Below are positions 52,688 to 62,609 of a DNA stretch of 64,000 bases, piece by piece (position 1 is the first letter of the stretch; the number at the start of each line of letters is the position of its first letter). The notes beneath the pieces are model-generated. The model ran no database searches and was not told the DNA's origin. It saw nothing but the letters and a program-made list of their open reading frames with translations. The DNA is from Photobacterium arenosum. Lineage in GTDB: Bacteria; Pseudomonadota; Gammaproteobacteria; Enterobacterales; Vibrionaceae. The position numbers and the translations under genes were made by a program. The stretch spans positions 1-64,000 of the forward strand of contig NZ_JACYTP010000009.1 of NCBI RefSeq assembly GCF_014841115.1, read 5' to 3'.

Positions 52688-52740
52688 ATGAAAGCTCGCT
52701 ATTAGCCATGTAAATAATATGGTTAATGGCGGGCTTTTTG
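52688..52740 (+). terminator. Long stem terminator downstream of the TauE/SafE gene
   Basis: AAAGCTCGCTATTAGCCAT and ATGGTTAATGGCGGGCTTT form a 19-bp stem with G-U pairs, followed by TTGTCTTTA. It begins about 140 bp after the stop codon, so the 3' untranslated region would be unusually long. Confidence 0.75.
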
Positions 52741-52871
52741 TCTTTATGGTCACAATTTGGTCATGATTCCAAATGCTAGATCTAAAGTTTCATTTTTAGT
52801 GAGTGTTAACTTAACAGCGAAAGTGGCAAAATATTTCAGTTGTAACAAAATGTGAGGGGGTGTAACCGTAA

Positions 52872-52908
52872 GTGAAATCAAGTGAATATGTGTGAACTGT
52901 TTGGTGAA
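52872..52908 (+). promoter_or_regulatory. Phased GTGAA direct repeats upstream of cyoA
   Basis: GTGAA occurs at 52872, 52882, 52892 and 52904, that is at 10, 10 and 12 bp steps and so on one face of the helix, about 175-210 bp before cyoA. Such phased direct repeats are typical of response-regulator sites. ArcA, which represses cyo in E. coli, uses GTTA-type repeats at about 11 bp. Assignment is inference. Confidence 0.4.
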
Positions 52909-53081
52909 TCAGTTAGCGCTTGTACGAGCACAAAAGTGATTCACTATTGTTAATAGGGACATATAACAACTTGATTTTACGTAAAAGAAAATGATTCAGA
53001 TCAAAATAATAACTCATGTAGTCATTAAAAAGTGCTACTAGCTGTTGGTGACGACTTTTGCCCAAAAAGCTGAGAGAGAAC

Positions 53082-53981
53082 ATGAAAACCTCAAGATATA
53101 AGAACATCTTGTCGGGTGGGTTTGTATTTTTTATAAGCCTCTTCCTTTCAGGATGTCAATTTGCGCTGCTTGATCCCAAGGGACAAATTGGTGCTGCAGA
53201 AAAAGATTTGATAATCACATCAGTGCTACTGATGTTGGTTGTCGTTATTCCCGTTATTCTGATGACCTTCTATTTTTCATTTAAATATCGTGAATCGAAT
53301 ACGGGTGAAAAGTATACACCTGAGTGGGCTCATTCAACCAAAATAGAACTGGTTGTCTGGACTGTGCCAATTATTATCATCGCCATTTTGGGCACTATTA
53401 CCTGGCAGTCTACTCACGCGCTGGATCCAAGAAAGCCAATCGAAAGTTCAGTAAAACCAATGACGATTGAAGTGGTTTCGCTGGATTGGAAATGGCTGTT
53501 TATCTATCCGGATCAGCACATTGCAACGATCAACGAAGTGGCCTTCCCGAAAGATGTGCCGGTTGAGTTTCGTGTGACGTCCAACAGCGTGATGAACTCC
53601 TTCTTCATTCCACAGCTGGGCAGCCAGATTTACGCCATGGCAGGCATGCTGACCAAGGTCAATCTGATTGCTGATGAAGCGGGTGTTTACGATGGTATTT
53701 CAGCGAGCTACAGCGGCCACGGTTTCTCTGGCATGAAGTTCAAAGCACTGGCGATGCCAGACCAGGCAAGTTTTGATGAGTGGGTGCAGAAAGCTCAGGC
53801 ATCAAGCGACAAGCTGGTCACGCTGAAGGACTTCGAGACCATTGCGGAGCCAAGTGAGAATGCACCAGTGAGTTATTACTCCAATGTGCCTTCAAGCATG
53901 CTCACAACCATACTGAATCAATTCGAAGGCTCGTTGATGTGCACAATCACGCCATCAAATTCCACTGAGCAAACATTCTAG
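53082..53981 (+). CDS. cyoA: Cytochrome o ubiquinol oxidase subunit II
   Basis: Subunit II of the proton-pumping bo3-type quinol oxidase. The 299-aa lipoprotein starts at the ATG at 53082 (GAGAGAGAAC upstream). It has a signal and lipobox LFLSGCQF, two membrane helices (about 45-68 and 85-107) and a periplasmic cupredoxin domain (about 125-240) with [13 protein letters not shown]. The cysteine and histidine ligands of CuA are absent, as expected for quinol rather than cytochrome c oxidases. The COX_ARM-like tail with FDEWV follows. It is first of the five-gene cyo operon, with 8 bp to cyoB. Confidence 0.95.
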   Translation: MKTSRYKNILSGGFVFFISLFLSGCQFALLDPKGQIGAAEKDLIITSVLLMLVVVIPVILMTFYFSFKYRESNTGEKYTPEWAHSTKIELVVWTVPIIIIAILGTITWQSTHALDPRKPIESSVKPMTIEVVSLDWKWLFIYPDQHIATINEVAFPKDVPVEFRVTSNSVMNSFFIPQLGSQIYAMAGMLTKVNLIADEAGVYDGISASYSGHGFSGMKFKALAMPDQASFDEWVQKAQASSDKLVTLKDFETIAEPSENAPVSYYSNVPSSMLTTILNQFEGSLMCTITPSNSTEQTF

Positions 53982-53989
53982 GACATATT

Positions 53990-56017
53990 ATGTTTGGACG
54001 ATTAACACTGGACGCCATACCGTTCCATGAGCCAATTCTCATGATAACGATGGCGATCATCATGCTAGGCGGCGCGGCTCTGGTAGGCGGTATTACCTAC
54101 CTGGGTAAATGGCGTTACCTCTGGACAGAGTGGTTCACTACTGTCGATCACAAAAAAATCGGTGTGATGTATATCATCGTCGCCTTTGTCATGATGATGC
54201 GCGGTTTTGCCGATGCCATCATGATGCGTAGTCAGCAAGTGCTGTCTGCCGCGGGTGAAACCGGCTATCTTCCGCCTCATCACTACGATCAGATTTTCTC
54301 TGCGCATGGCGTAATCATGATTTTCTTCATGGCGATGCCTTTCATCATTGGTTTGATGAACATTATTATCCCGTTGCAGATCGGTGCGCGTGACGTTGCT
54401 TTCCCGTTCCTGAACTCCCTGAGCTTCTGGTTGTTCGTGGTGGGTGTAGTGCTGATCAACCTGTCGCTGTTTGTCGGTGAGTTCGCGCAAACAGGCTGGC
54501 TGGCTTATCCGCCGCTGTCGGGCAAGGAATACAGTCCCGGGGTAGGGGTAGACTACTGGATATGGGCACTCCAGATATCCGGTATCGGTACCACGTTATC
54601 AGGCGTTAACTTCTTTACGACGATCATGCGCCTGCGTACACCGTCAATGCCACTGATGAAAATGCCTGTTTTTACCTGGGCTTCACTGTGTGCCAACGTA
54701 CTGATCATTATTTCGTTCCCGATTCTGACAGTGACCATTGCACTGCTGACGCTGGACCGTTACCTGGGTACGCACTTCTTCACCAATGACATGGGCGGCG
54801 ACATGATGATGTACGTCAACCTGATTTGGGCCTGGGGTCACCCTGAAGTCTACATTCTGGTGCTGCCGGTATTCGGTGTGTTCTCAGAAGTGGTCGCGAC
54901 TTTCTCGCGTAAGAAACTGTTTGGCTACACCTCGCTGGTGTGGGCGACGGTTGTGATCACCATTCTGGCCTTCGTGGTCTGGCTGCACCACTTCTTCACT
55001 ATGGGTGCCGGCGCGAACGTGAATGCCTTCTTCGGTATCGCCACTATGGTTATCTCCATACCAACCGGTGTGAAGATCTTCAACTGGCTGTTCACTATGT
55101 ACCGTGGCCGCATTAAGTTCACGACCCCTATGCTGTGGACTGTCGGTTTCATGATCACCTTTACCATAGGTGGTATGACGGGTGTGCTGCTTGCGGTACC
55201 GGCTGCGAACTTTGTCCTGCATAACAGTCTGTTCCTGATTGCACACTTCCATAACGTGATTATCGGCGGTGTGGTATTTGGCTGCTTTGCCGGCTTTGCG
55301 TACTGGTTCCCGAAAGCCACCGGCTACATGCTGGATGAGAAATGGGGTAAACGTGCCTTCTGGTTCTGGATTACCGGTTTCTTCGTGGCCTTTATGCCGC
55401 TCTATATTCTGGGCTTCATGGGTATGACCCGTCGTCTGAGTCAGCACATTGAACCTCAGTACTTCCCGATGCTGGCGATTGCCGCCTTCGGAGCAGTGCT
55501 GATTCTGTGCGGCATTATGTGCCAGATCATGCAGCTGTACGTGACTTTCCGTGACCGTGAAGCACTGCGTGATGTGACCGGCGACCCCTGGGATGGCCGT
55601 ACCCTGGAATGGGCAACATCGTCTCCACCGCCGTTCTACAACTTTGCCCATTTGCCTGAAGGCAATGAGCTGGATGCACACTGGTATCAGAAAGAACGTG
55701 GTGAAACCCATCAGTCGAGTGATTATCAACCCATCCACATGCCGAAAAATACCGGTGCAGGTGTGATTATTTCAGCGTACGCACTGGTGTTCGGCTTCGG
55801 CCTGATCTGGTACATCTGGTGGCTGGTCGCTATCGGTGTGGTCGGCATGATAGGCACTTGGATCAAGCACAGCTTCAACGAAGACGTGGATTACTACGTG
55901 ACGGTTGAAGAAGTGACAGCGATCGAAGAAGCACATAAAGCCCGCATTGCAGGCGCAAGCGCTAAACCTGCCACCAATAACGACGAAGATGAGATGGAGG
56001 TCGAATATGCAAACTAA
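53990..56017 (+). CDS. cyoB: Cytochrome o ubiquinol oxidase subunit I
   Basis: Catalytic haem-copper subunit of 675 aa with about 15 membrane helices. It holds low-spin haem b, haem o3 and CuB. Visible motifs are [17 protein letters not shown] (haem ligand His), [22 protein letters not shown] (CuB His with the His-Tyr pair and the K-channel region), [13 protein letters not shown] (CuB His pair) and [13 protein letters not shown] (haem o3 and haem b ligands). Length and order match CyoB. It overlaps cyoC by 11 bp. Confidence 0.97.
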   Translation: MFGRLTLDAIPFHEPILMITMAIIMLGGAALVGGITYLGKWRYLWTEWFTTVDHKKIGVMYIIVAFVMMMRGFADAIMMRSQQVLSAAGETGYLPPHHYDQIFSAHGVIMIFFMAMPFIIGLMNIIIPLQIGARDVAFPFLNSLSFWLFVVGVVLINLSLFVGEFAQTGWLAYPPLSGKEYSPGVGVDYWIWALQISGIGTTLSGVNFFTTIMRLRTPSMPLMKMPVFTWASLCANVLIIISFPILTVTIALLTLDRYLGTHFFTNDMGGDMMMYVNLIWAWGHPEVYILVLPVFGVFSEVVATFSRKKLFGYTSLVWATVVITILAFVVWLHHFFTMGAGANVNAFFGIATMVISIPTGVKIFNWLFTMYRGRIKFTTPMLWTVGFMITFTIGGMTGVLLAVPAANFVLHNSLFLIAHFHNVIIGGVVFGCFAGFAYWFPKATGYMLDEKWGKRAFWFWITGFFVAFMPLYILGFMGMTRRLSQHIEPQYFPMLAIAAFGAVLILCGIMCQIMQLYVTFRDREALRDVTGDPWDGRTLEWATSSPPPFYNFAHLPEGNELDAHWYQKERGETHQSSDYQPIHMPKNTGAGVIISAYALVFGFGLIWYIWWLVAIGVVGMIGTWIKHSFNEDVDYYVTVEEVTAIEEAHKARIAGASAKPATNNDEDEMEVEYAN

Positions 56018-56612
56018 TGCTCTCGATCATCACGAGCACGACGAACACCATCACAACATAGGTGAAACCAAGCTGCTGGGCTTCTGGATTTACCTGATGA
56101 GCGACTGCATTCTGTTCGCGACGCTGTTTGCTACTTACGCCGTATTGTTTACCAATACGGCAGGCGGTCCGAGTGGAAAAGACATCTTCGAGCTGCCGTT
56201 TGTGTTTACCGAAACTATGATGCTGCTGTTCAGTAGTATCACCTTTGGCTTCGGTATGATTGCCATGAAACGCAAAGACATTGGTGGTCTGAAGCGTTGG
56301 ATGTACGTAACCTTTCTGCTGGGCTTAGGCTTTGTGGCGATGGAAGTGTATGAGTTCCACCACCTGATTGAAGAGGGCTTTGGCCCGGATCGCAGCGCGT
56401 TCCTGTCTTCCTTCTTTACCCTGGTGGCGACTCACGGTCTGCACGTTACTGCCGGTCTGATCTGGATGGTGGTGTGCATGATTCAGCTCAATACCAAAGG
56501 CCTGAACGAGATGATGGAAACCCGTTTCCAGTGTCTGAGCCTGTTCTGGCACTTCCTGGATATCGTGTGGATCTGCGTGTTTACCATAGTCTACCTGTTG
56601 GGAGTATTGTAA
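56007..56612 (+). CDS. cyoC: Cytochrome o ubiquinol oxidase subunit III
   Basis: A 201-aa membrane subunit starting at the ATG at 56007, which overlaps the end of cyoB and has GGAGG 7-8 nt upstream. A His-rich N-terminus ([10 protein letters not shown]) precedes five membrane helices. Family motifs are [42 protein letters not shown] and [14 protein letters not shown]. The stop codon overlaps the cyoD start by one base. The His-rich tail is longer than I recall for E. coli CyoC and could bind metal. Confidence 0.94.
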   Translation: MQTNALDHHEHDEHHHNIGETKLLGFWIYLMSDCILFATLFATYAVLFTNTAGGPSGKDIFELPFVFTETMMLLFSSITFGFGMIAMKRKDIGGLKRWMYVTFLLGLGFVAMEVYEFHHLIEEGFGPDRSAFLSSFFTLVATHGLHVTAGLIWMVVCMIQLNTKGLNEMMETRFQCLSLFWHFLDIVWICVFTIVYLLGVL

Positions 56613-56923
56613 TGGCGAATCAACCGCATCAAACCGGTTACGGTGATTACATCAAAGGATTCATTGCGTCATTAATCCTGACCATTATTCCTTTCTACTT
56701 TGCGGCGACCAAAAGTCTGCCTACCACAACCACCGTCATGATCCTGGTGGCCTGTGCTGTGGTTCAGCTGGTGGTCCATTTGGTGTATTTCCTGCATCTG
56801 GATCGCTCAGAGAAAGGCATGTGGAACTCAATGTCCTTTGTGTTTACGGCGGTTATCGTCCTGATTCTGATTGCGGGTTCAGTCTGGATCATGGTCAATC
56901 TGCACGAAAACATGCTGCTGTAA
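56612..56923 (+). CDS. cyoD: Cytochrome o ubiquinol oxidase subunit IV
   Basis: A 103-aa small membrane subunit with three helices (about 16-34, 41-61 and 74-96). It contains YIKGFIASLILTIIPF and VQLVVHLVYFLHLDRSEKGMW, both typical of CyoD. The ATG shares its A with the TAA of cyoC. It supports assembly of the CuB site in subunit I. Confidence 0.94.
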   Translation: MANQPHQTGYGDYIKGFIASLILTIIPFYFAATKSLPTTTTVMILVACAVVQLVVHLVYFLHLDRSEKGMWNSMSFVFTAVIVLILIAGSVWIMVNLHENMLL

Positions 56924-56937
56924 TTCGGATGACGATA

Positions 56938-57801
56938 ATGATCAAAGGATACATCTCCATTACCAAACCTGGGATCATCATCGGTAACCTCATCTCTGTG
57001 CTGGCCGGATATTTTCTGGCCGCTAAGACGGAGGGGCTGAACGGGCCCCTCCTTATTTACACATTGCTGGGTGTTGCTCTTGTGATCGCCTCCGGTTGCG
57101 TGATCAACAATATTTTTGACCGGGATATTGATCAGAAGATGTCCCGTACCCAAAGTCGTTTACTGGCGAAAGGAGCAATGAATGCAGACGCCGCTTTTGT
57201 GTACGCGGTTGTGTTGCTGCTGTCAGGTACAGCTGTGCTGTATCAGAAAGCTAATCCGCTTTCAGCGGTCGTTGTGCTGCTGGGGTTTGTTTTTTACGTC
57301 TTTTTTTACACCATGTGGTACAAGCGACATTCGGTCTACGGCACGTTAGTGGGTAGTGTGTCAGGCGCTGTGCCGCCTCTGGTAGGGTATCTGGCGGTGA
57401 CCAACTACATCAGCCTGGAAGCCATGCTGTTGTTTGCGATGTTCTGCCTGTGGCAAATGCCGCACTCATACGCGATTGCTATGTTCCGCATGCAGGATTA
57501 CAAAAATGCTGAGATCCCTGTATTACCTGTGGTTGAAGGCATTCATAAAGCCCGCCGTCATATGATGGCTTATGTGGCTGCGTTTACTGTTGTTGCACTG
57601 GCAATGTTTGCTTTAGGTTTCAGCGGTTATGAATATTTACTGGTGACGTCGGGTGTGTGCCTGTGGTGGTGCATCGTCACTTTCCGTCCTCTGAGCGAGG
57701 ACAGCTATGTACAGTGGTCAAAATCAGTATTTAAGACATCACTGTTTGTGGTAACCGGAATCAGCTGTGTGCTGGGCCTGGAATTGATTCCGTTAATATG
57801 A
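56938..57801 (+). CDS. cyoE: Protohaem IX farnesyltransferase (haem O synthase)
   Basis: Adds the farnesyl group to haem b to make haem O for the oxidase. The 287-aa UbiA-type prenyltransferase has IKGYISITKPGIIIGNLISV, the prenyl-diphosphate site NNIFDRDIDQKMSRTQSRLL (DxxxD) and a second motif near YKNAEIPVLPVVEG. It has about nine membrane helices. I prefer the ATG at 56938 (GGA 8 nt upstream), with an alternative at 56929. It is the last gene of the cyo operon. Confidence 0.94.
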   Translation: MIKGYISITKPGIIIGNLISVLAGYFLAAKTEGLNGPLLIYTLLGVALVIASGCVINNIFDRDIDQKMSRTQSRLLAKGAMNADAAFVYAVVLLLSGTAVLYQKANPLSAVVVLLGFVFYVFFYTMWYKRHSVYGTLVGSVSGAVPPLVGYLAVTNYISLEAMLLFAMFCLWQMPHSYAIAMFRMQDYKNAEIPVLPVVEGIHKARRHMMAYVAAFTVVALAMFALGFSGYEYLLVTSGVCLWWCIVTFRPLSEDSYVQWSKSVFKTSLFVVTGISCVLGLELIPLI

Positions 57802-57946
57802 CGGCAGGCGGTTTATCACAATTTACCGATTCAACACTCTCTTAGCTAACAACTTACATTAGCTGCTTTTGTTCCGGTTTGGGTTTTTCCTGCCTCGATA
57901 CTATCTCCATCGAGTCAGAGAAAAACCTTTTTTTCTTTTCATTCAT

Positions 57947-57973
57947 AAAAAACCGAGCGATTATCGCCCGGTC
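57947..57973 (-). terminator. Terminator of rlmI
   Basis: On the minus strand ACCG-GCGAT pairs with ATCGC-CGGT (positions 57952-57972), with one mismatch, and is followed by TTTTTT. It lies between the convergent cyoE and rlmI genes. Confidence 0.7.
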
Positions 57974-58048
57974 TTGTCTGTCATTTCCTGCAACTGACTT
58001 TGTTGCTTATTCAATACGGCTTGTGCAACGTCGCTTATTTAGTCCGGT

Positions 58049-59239
58049 TTACTTCACGTAGCAGGCAAAACCTTTGAGGTAGAAACCTTCCGGATACGCT
58101 GAATCGAGCGGGTGATCTGCCGCCTGGCTGAATCGCTCAATAAATTGCACTTCACGTTTGGCATCCAGCGCCGCATCAGCAACTATTTTCTGGAACAGGT
58201 TGCTGTCCATCAAACCAGAACAGGAATAGGTCAGCAGTGTGCCGCCCGGTTTCAGGATTTGCATTGCCAGCATGTTGATGTCTTTATAACCCCGGCAGGC
58301 GCCCACCAGCTGTGCTTTGGATTCAGCAAATTTAGGTGGGTCCATGATCACCACATCAAACAGCTCACCACGTTCGCGGTACTCGCGCAGCAGTTTAAAC
58401 ACATCGGCATTAACGAAGTCAGCGTTTTCCGTTGGCAGACCGTTGATCTCGGCATTGAGTCTGGCGGTATCCAGCGCCGGTTGCGAGACATCAACGTTGA
58501 TGACTTTGTCGGCACCGCCTTTGAGCGCATACAAGCCGAAACCGCCGGTATAGCAGAAGCAGTTCAGCACCCGTTTGCCTTTCACGTACTTGATGGCAGC
58601 CTGGCGGCTGTCGCGCTGATCCAGATAGAAGCCGGTTTTGTGGCCGCCAACGATATCAACATGAATCTTGATGCCGTTTTCTTCAATGGTGACAATTGCC
58701 GGTGGAGTCTCGCCATGCAACACGCCGGTGCGAGGCTTCAGGCCTTCTTTTTTACGTACTGATACATCAGAGCGCTCATAGATGCTGCACTCTGGGTAGC
58801 AGGTTTTGAGTGCTTCAATCAAATTGTCTTTCTGTGCTTCTGCGCCAGCACTGAGCAACTGACACACCAGGAAATCCTGGTATCGGTCGATAGTAATACC
58901 CGGTAGTCCGTCTGACTCAGCAGCGATCAGGCGATAACCTGTCAGCCCGTCACGTTCAGCCAGAATGTCCCGCAGTCCCTGAGCGGCGTTCAGACGCTTG
59001 ATAAAGAACGCGGTATCAATAGTATCGTTTTGCTCAAAGGACCAGACACGAACACGGATCTGAGACTGGGGAGAATAGGCACCACGGGCTAGCCATTCAC
59101 CTTTGTGATCAAACACATCAACGGTGTCGCCCAATTCAGGTTTCCCTTCAACACGTTGAATACCACGTGAAAAAACCCAAGGATGGCGGCGGCGCAGTGA
59201 TTTATCGCGACCTTTCACCAAATAGATAGAAGCTGTCAT
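58049..59239 (-). CDS. rlmI: 23S rRNA m5C1962 methyltransferase
   Basis: A 396-aa SAM-dependent enzyme that methylates C1962 of 23S rRNA. An N-terminal PUA domain (about 1-75; [21 protein letters not shown]) precedes the central EEHEA-like domain and a Rossmann methyltransferase domain. That domain has [20 protein letters not shown] (SAM site), the catalytic-loop segment [13 protein letters not shown] and TYSCSGLM with the conserved Cys. The length equals that of E. coli RlmI. It is monocistronic in appearance; the chemoreceptor gene upstream is more than 200 bp away. Confidence 0.95.
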   Translation of the reverse strand: MTASIYLVKGRDKSLRRRHPWVFSRGIQRVEGKPELGDTVDVFDHKGEWLARGAYSPQSQIRVRVWSFEQNDTIDTAFFIKRLNAAQGLRDILAERDGLTGYRLIAAESDGLPGITIDRYQDFLVCQLLSAGAEAQKDNLIEALKTCYPECSIYERSDVSVRKKEGLKPRTGVLHGETPPAIVTIEENGIKIHVDIVGGHKTGFYLDQRDSRQAAIKYVKGKRVLNCFCYTGGFGLYALKGGADKVINVDVSQPALDTARLNAEINGLPTENADFVNADVFKLLREYRERGELFDVVIMDPPKFAESKAQLVGACRGYKDINMLAMQILKPGGTLLTYSCSGLMDSNLFQKIVADAALDAKREVQFIERFSQAADHPLDSAYPEGFYLKGFACYVK

Positions 59240-59332
59240 GTTAGGACCAGAAGCTGTAAAGAATGGAGGCGTATTATCTTGTTCAGTGTGAGGAAAATCA
59301 ACCGCAAGTCAGGGCATTTCAGGAATAGTGAA

Positions 59333-59403
59333 GTTCCCCCCTTTAAAGGGGAGGAACCAAGAGGCGTTCAGATACCCTCCCCTTATGAAGGGGAGGGTAG
59401 GGG
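59333..59403. repeat. GC-rich double-palindrome intergenic repeat
   Basis: A CCCCTTTAAAGGGG palindrome lies around 59338-59351. About 20 bp further, TACCCTCCCCTT (59373-59384) pairs perfectly over 12 bp with AAGGGGAGGGTA (59388-59399). The two half-related palindromes, both CCTCCCC/GGGGAGG-like, look like a short dispersed repeat (REP- or MITE-like). Only this copy is in the window. It lies between rlmI and the chemoreceptor gene and could also act as a terminator for the latter. Confidence 0.55.
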
Positions 59404-59451
59404 TAATACCGTGATTGCGGTGAGTGTTGAAATCGTCGGGGCAGCCCTGAA

Positions 59452-60852
59452 TCAGGCTTTCACGCCATTCATCAGCATTTCCAGTTGCTGCGCCTGTTGA
59501 TTCAAGCGCTCTATATCACTGGCCGTGTGGGCAATAACTTGCTTGACCTGGCGCGATTGCTCCCGCACCTGCTCAACGCTGCTGGCAATTCCGTCTGCGA
59601 CCGAACCTTGTTGCTCCGCGGCAGCCGCAATTTCCGTGCTGCGATCTGAGATATGCTGATTTCGCTCCGATATCTGGGTGATTTGCTGGTCAACCGAGCC
59701 CATCAGGGTTTCACTCTCACCGGCGTTGGTGACTGTGCTCTGCATTACGGCCATCAGGGTCTGACTGTTTTTTTGCAGCGATTCAATCATCTGCTGGATT
59801 TCGACGGTCGCGGTTTGTGTCCGGCCCGCCAGCGTGCGCACTTCATCCGCGACCACGGCAAATCCGCGCCCTTGCTCGCCAGCGCGGGCCGCTTCAATGG
59901 CGGCGTTCAATGCCAGCAGGTTAGTTTGCTCTGAAATGGCATTGATGGTGGTGACCACTGCGTCAATTTTTGCGGCATTACTGTCGAGTGCATTAACGGC
60001 TTCAGCGGCCTGATGAATTTCGCGAGTCAGCTGATTGATGGCCTGCTTTGTATTGCTGACCTGGATGCGACCCTGTTCAGTCACGTCCTGGGCTTCCTGG
60101 GTCTGCGCTGAGGTGTCGTGCGCATGGGTGGCAACTTCACGAATTGAAGAGGCCATCTCTTCTGTGGCACTCGCCAGCGAGTCCAGATGAGCTTGTTGGT
60201 CGGCTGAGAGGTTTTCAGTTTGCATCGAGCGCTGACGAAGCTCGCTGCTGATTTGCTGCATCAGTGCGGTGGCTTCCTGTGTGGCCAGCACCAGTTGCTG
60301 TTCACGATCAGCCACTTTGTCGATAGTGATGGCAATGGTGCTGAACTCATCCCGGACTTTAAAAAAGTTCAGGCGCTGCGTCAGGTCGCCATCAGCCAGG
60401 GTCGACAGTGCTTTGTGCGTAGTGAACATCGCACCACCAATAAAGGTCATGATGTAGTACACCATGGCACAGGCCATGAATACCACAAAGAGACCCAATC
60501 CAATCTGAAACCCTGTGAGGTAGTCAAATAAGCCCGATGACTCAGTGGAAATCAGGCTGTAATTCATTCCCGCCACCGATACTGCATCGATCCCACGTCC
60601 AATGGTGAGATCTGAACCGCTTAGCAAGCGTGCCGCATCAGCCTGAGAAACGTTGAGTTCGGACAGCAACTTAGCGGAAGCCTGTAATTTTTGAGCGATA
60701 AGTGATTGATACTGCTTTTCCCCAGCATCAGCTAAAATTGCACTTACAGTGATCATTCCGATAAGCGGCAATAAGAACAAGAGGTAGAACTTCTCCTGCA
60801 GCCTGAGGTGAATGAGATATTTATCAATCCATCGAAATGCAACTTCTTTCAT
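59452..60852 (-). CDS. Methyl-accepting chemotaxis protein
   Basis: A 466-aa chemoreceptor. The first membrane helix is at about 22-42 and the second at about 113-137. The periplasmic part between them is only about 70 residues ([10 protein letters not shown] ... GLFDYLTG), too short for a Cache or four-helix ligand domain. A HAMP domain follows (about 138-190; [12 protein letters not shown]), then the signalling domain (about 230-460) with its strongly conserved hairpin tip [20 protein letters not shown] and [19 protein letters not shown]. No CheB/CheR pentapeptide is seen at the C-terminus. The ligand is unknown; it may sense a membrane or redox state or work through a partner protein. Confidence 0.92.
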   Translation of the reverse strand: MKEVAFRWIDKYLIHLRLQEKFYLLFLLPLIGMITVSAILADAGEKQYQSLIAQKLQASAKLLSELNVSQADAARLLSGSDLTIGRGIDAVSVAGMNYSLISTESSGLFDYLTGFQIGLGLFVVFMACAMVYYIMTFIGGAMFTTHKALSTLADGDLTQRLNFFKVRDEFSTIAITIDKVADREQQLVLATQEATALMQQISSELRQRSMQTENLSADQQAHLDSLASATEEMASSIREVATHAHDTSAQTQEAQDVTEQGRIQVSNTKQAINQLTREIHQAAEAVNALDSNAAKIDAVVTTINAISEQTNLLALNAAIEAARAGEQGRGFAVVADEVRTLAGRTQTATVEIQQMIESLQKNSQTLMAVMQSTVTNAGESETLMGSVDQQITQISERNQHISDRSTEIAAAAEQQGSVADGIASSVEQVREQSRQVKQVIAHTASDIERLNQQAQQLEMLMNGVKA

Positions 60853-60937
60853 TTTTTCATCCTGAATATAGGGGTGGTGTGGCGTAAGTGAATACTAATA
60901 TTTTATCTTTTAAATAGGACTAATCTTGAGGTGATAT

Positions 60938-61210
60938 ATGTCACAAATTTGCGTCTTGGTCAGAGTCTCTGGCCATGTTCAGGGGGTGGGGTTTCGTTTT
61001 CATACAGCGCATGAAGGGTTGAAAATCGGTGTAAGCGGCTATGCGAAGAATTTACCCGACGGCAGCGTCGAAGTATTGGCGTGCGGTAAAGCCGAAAAAG
61101 TTGAACAATTGGTAGACTGGCTGGCCAGTGGTCCCCGCACATCTCGGGTGGACAGTGTAAGCCGGGATGATCTTGAATGGCGTGCGATTGACGGATTTGA
61201 AATTATTTAG
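60938..61210 (+). CDS. yccX: Acylphosphatase
   Basis: Small cytosolic enzyme that hydrolyses acyl phosphates. The 90-aa sequence has the full signature: VSGHVQGVGFRFHTAHEG with the phosphate-binding loop and catalytic Arg, followed by GYAKNLPDGSVEVLACG containing the catalytic Asn. GAGG lies about 8 nt before the ATG. It converges with tusE across 28 bp. The yccX-tusE-yccA neighbourhood is also found in E. coli. Confidence 0.95.
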   Translation: MSQICVLVRVSGHVQGVGFRFHTAHEGLKIGVSGYAKNLPDGSVEVLACGKAEKVEQLVDWLASGPRTSRVDSVSRDDLEWRAIDGFEII

Positions 61211-61238
61211 CCGAAGCAACGTTGCCCCGGCCATAGGA

Positions 61239-61568
61239 TCACAAACATTTTGTCGGTTTAGGTAAACCCGCCAGTTTGGTGGCTTGTTTAGCCGGCCCTT
61301 TGGGAAAGAGTTTGAATAGGTACTTGGAACTGCCTTTTTCTTCACCGTATTTTTTTGCCATTGCCTTCACCAGCATGCGGATAGCGGGCGAGGTATTGAA
61401 TTCCAAATAGAATTCACGAACAAAAGTCACTACTTCCCAGTGGGCGTCAGTGAGCTCAACGCCTTCATCTTTCGCCAGTAGGGGCACCATTTCCGGTGTC
61501 CAGTCGCTGACATTCTTTAAATATCCCTGGGCGTCGGTGTCGATAACATTTCCGTCAAATTCAAGCAT
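61239..61568 (-). CDS. tusE: Sulfur relay protein TusE (DsrC family)
   Basis: Accepts persulfide sulfur from TusBCD and passes it to MnmA for 2-thiouridine formation in tRNA. From the ATG at 61566-61568 the product has 109 aa and starts [17 protein letters not shown]. It contains [30 protein letters not shown] and the C-terminal GLPKPTKCL, whose penultimate cysteine carries the persulfide. A longer in-frame start upstream is rejected on family length. Confidence 0.95.
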   Translation of the reverse strand: MLEFDGNVIDTDAQGYLKNVSDWTPEMVPLLAKDEGVELTDAHWEVVTFVREFYLEFNTSPAIRMLVKAMAKKYGEEKGSSKYLFKLFPKGPAKQATKLAGLPKPTKCL

Positions 61569-61682
61569 GGTCGGTCTCACAGTTATTAGCCCGGCAAGGA
61601 TAGTGATATCGCACGTCCTTCGCAAGTGTTCTGCGCACTATTGCCTCTTAACTGAAGACCATTTACCGCATCGCAGAAAAAC

Positions 61683-61705
61683 AAAAAGCGCCCCGTAGGG
61701 CGCTT
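61683..61705 (-). terminator. Terminator of yccA
   Basis: AAGCGCCC (61686-61693) and GGGCGCTT (61698-61705) form an 8-bp stem. On the minus strand it runs into TTTTTGTTTTT. It lies about 25 bp past the yccA stop. Confidence 0.88.
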
Positions 61706-61730
61706 CTGGCATTGTCAGTGATAGACGAGA

Positions 61731-62393
61731 TTAATCGTCGCTGCCCATGATGCCCAGAATTTGCAGCAGGCTCAGGAACAGGTTGTAAATAGACACATAC
61801 AAAGTCACGGTTGCAGAGATATAGTTTGTCTCACCGCCGCGAACAATCGACTGCGTAGTCAGCAGGATTGCCGCAGAAGAGAAGAGCACAAACATTCCGC
61901 TGATCACCAGAGACAGCATTGGCATTTGCAGGAAGATGTTTGCAATCACGGCAACCACGATAGCAATAAAGCCGGCCAGCAGCATGCCGTTCAGGAACGA
62001 CAGGTCGCGTTTAGTAGTCAGTGCATAAGCAGAACAGGCCATGAAGGTCAGTGCAGTACCGCCCAGTGCCGGCATGATCACATGTCCCATACCTGCGCCA
62101 ATATACATGTTCAGGATTGGGCCAAGGGTGTAACCCATGAAACCAGTGAGCAGGAAGGTAAAGACCAGCCCCAGGCTGCTGTCACGGTTCTTTTCTGTCA
62201 GGAACAGCAAACCGTAAAAGCCAACCAGGGTGATGATGATGCCAGGATGTGGCAGGTTCATTGCCATTGAAACACCGGCTACCACGGCTGACCACAGTAA
62301 GGTCAGGGATAACAGGAAATAAGTGTTACGCAGAACCTTGTTCGTTGACAGTACGCCTTCGTAGCCATTACTACGGACAATACGATCGTTCAT
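61731..62393 (-). CDS. yccA: BAX inhibitor-1/YccA-family membrane protein
   Basis: A 220-aa inner-membrane protein with seven hydrophobic segments (about 24-44, 50-68, 75-95, 102-122, 135-152, 158-178 and 195-215). It contains the family motif GYTLGPILNMYI and ends in an acidic LQILGIMGSDD tail. In E. coli YccA is a substrate and modulator of the FtsH protease that protects jammed SecY. The same role is likely here by homology. It is monocistronic with its own terminator. Confidence 0.92.
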   Translation of the reverse strand: MNDRIVRSNGYEGVLSTNKVLRNTYFLLSLTLLWSAVVAGVSMAMNLPHPGIIITLVGFYGLLFLTEKNRDSSLGLVFTFLLTGFMGYTLGPILNMYIGAGMGHVIMPALGGTALTFMACSAYALTTKRDLSFLNGMLLAGFIAIVVAVIANIFLQMPMLSLVISGMFVLFSSAAILLTTQSIVRGGETNYISATVTLYVSIYNLFLSLLQILGIMGSDD

Positions 62394-62609
62394 AAATGCT
62401 TCCCCTTAGGGTTAGTGTTGAAATCTACTATGCCATATATGGCGGCAACGCCGGCAAGTTTCAATAGTAAGTCATTGAAAATTTGAACCGAAATTGAAAA
62501 AATCGTCGAAACTATTGGCTTAAATATACTGGAGACAGTGCCAATACCTATGATCAAAGATGTAACAGTGTGTAAATTTGACGGTTTGGCCCGTCTGATT
62601 CAGGCAAGA

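Noticed and set aside
54884..55738. Leftward 284-codon frame inside cyoB
   Set aside because: His/Gln/Glu-rich reverse-strand shadow of a membrane-protein gene.
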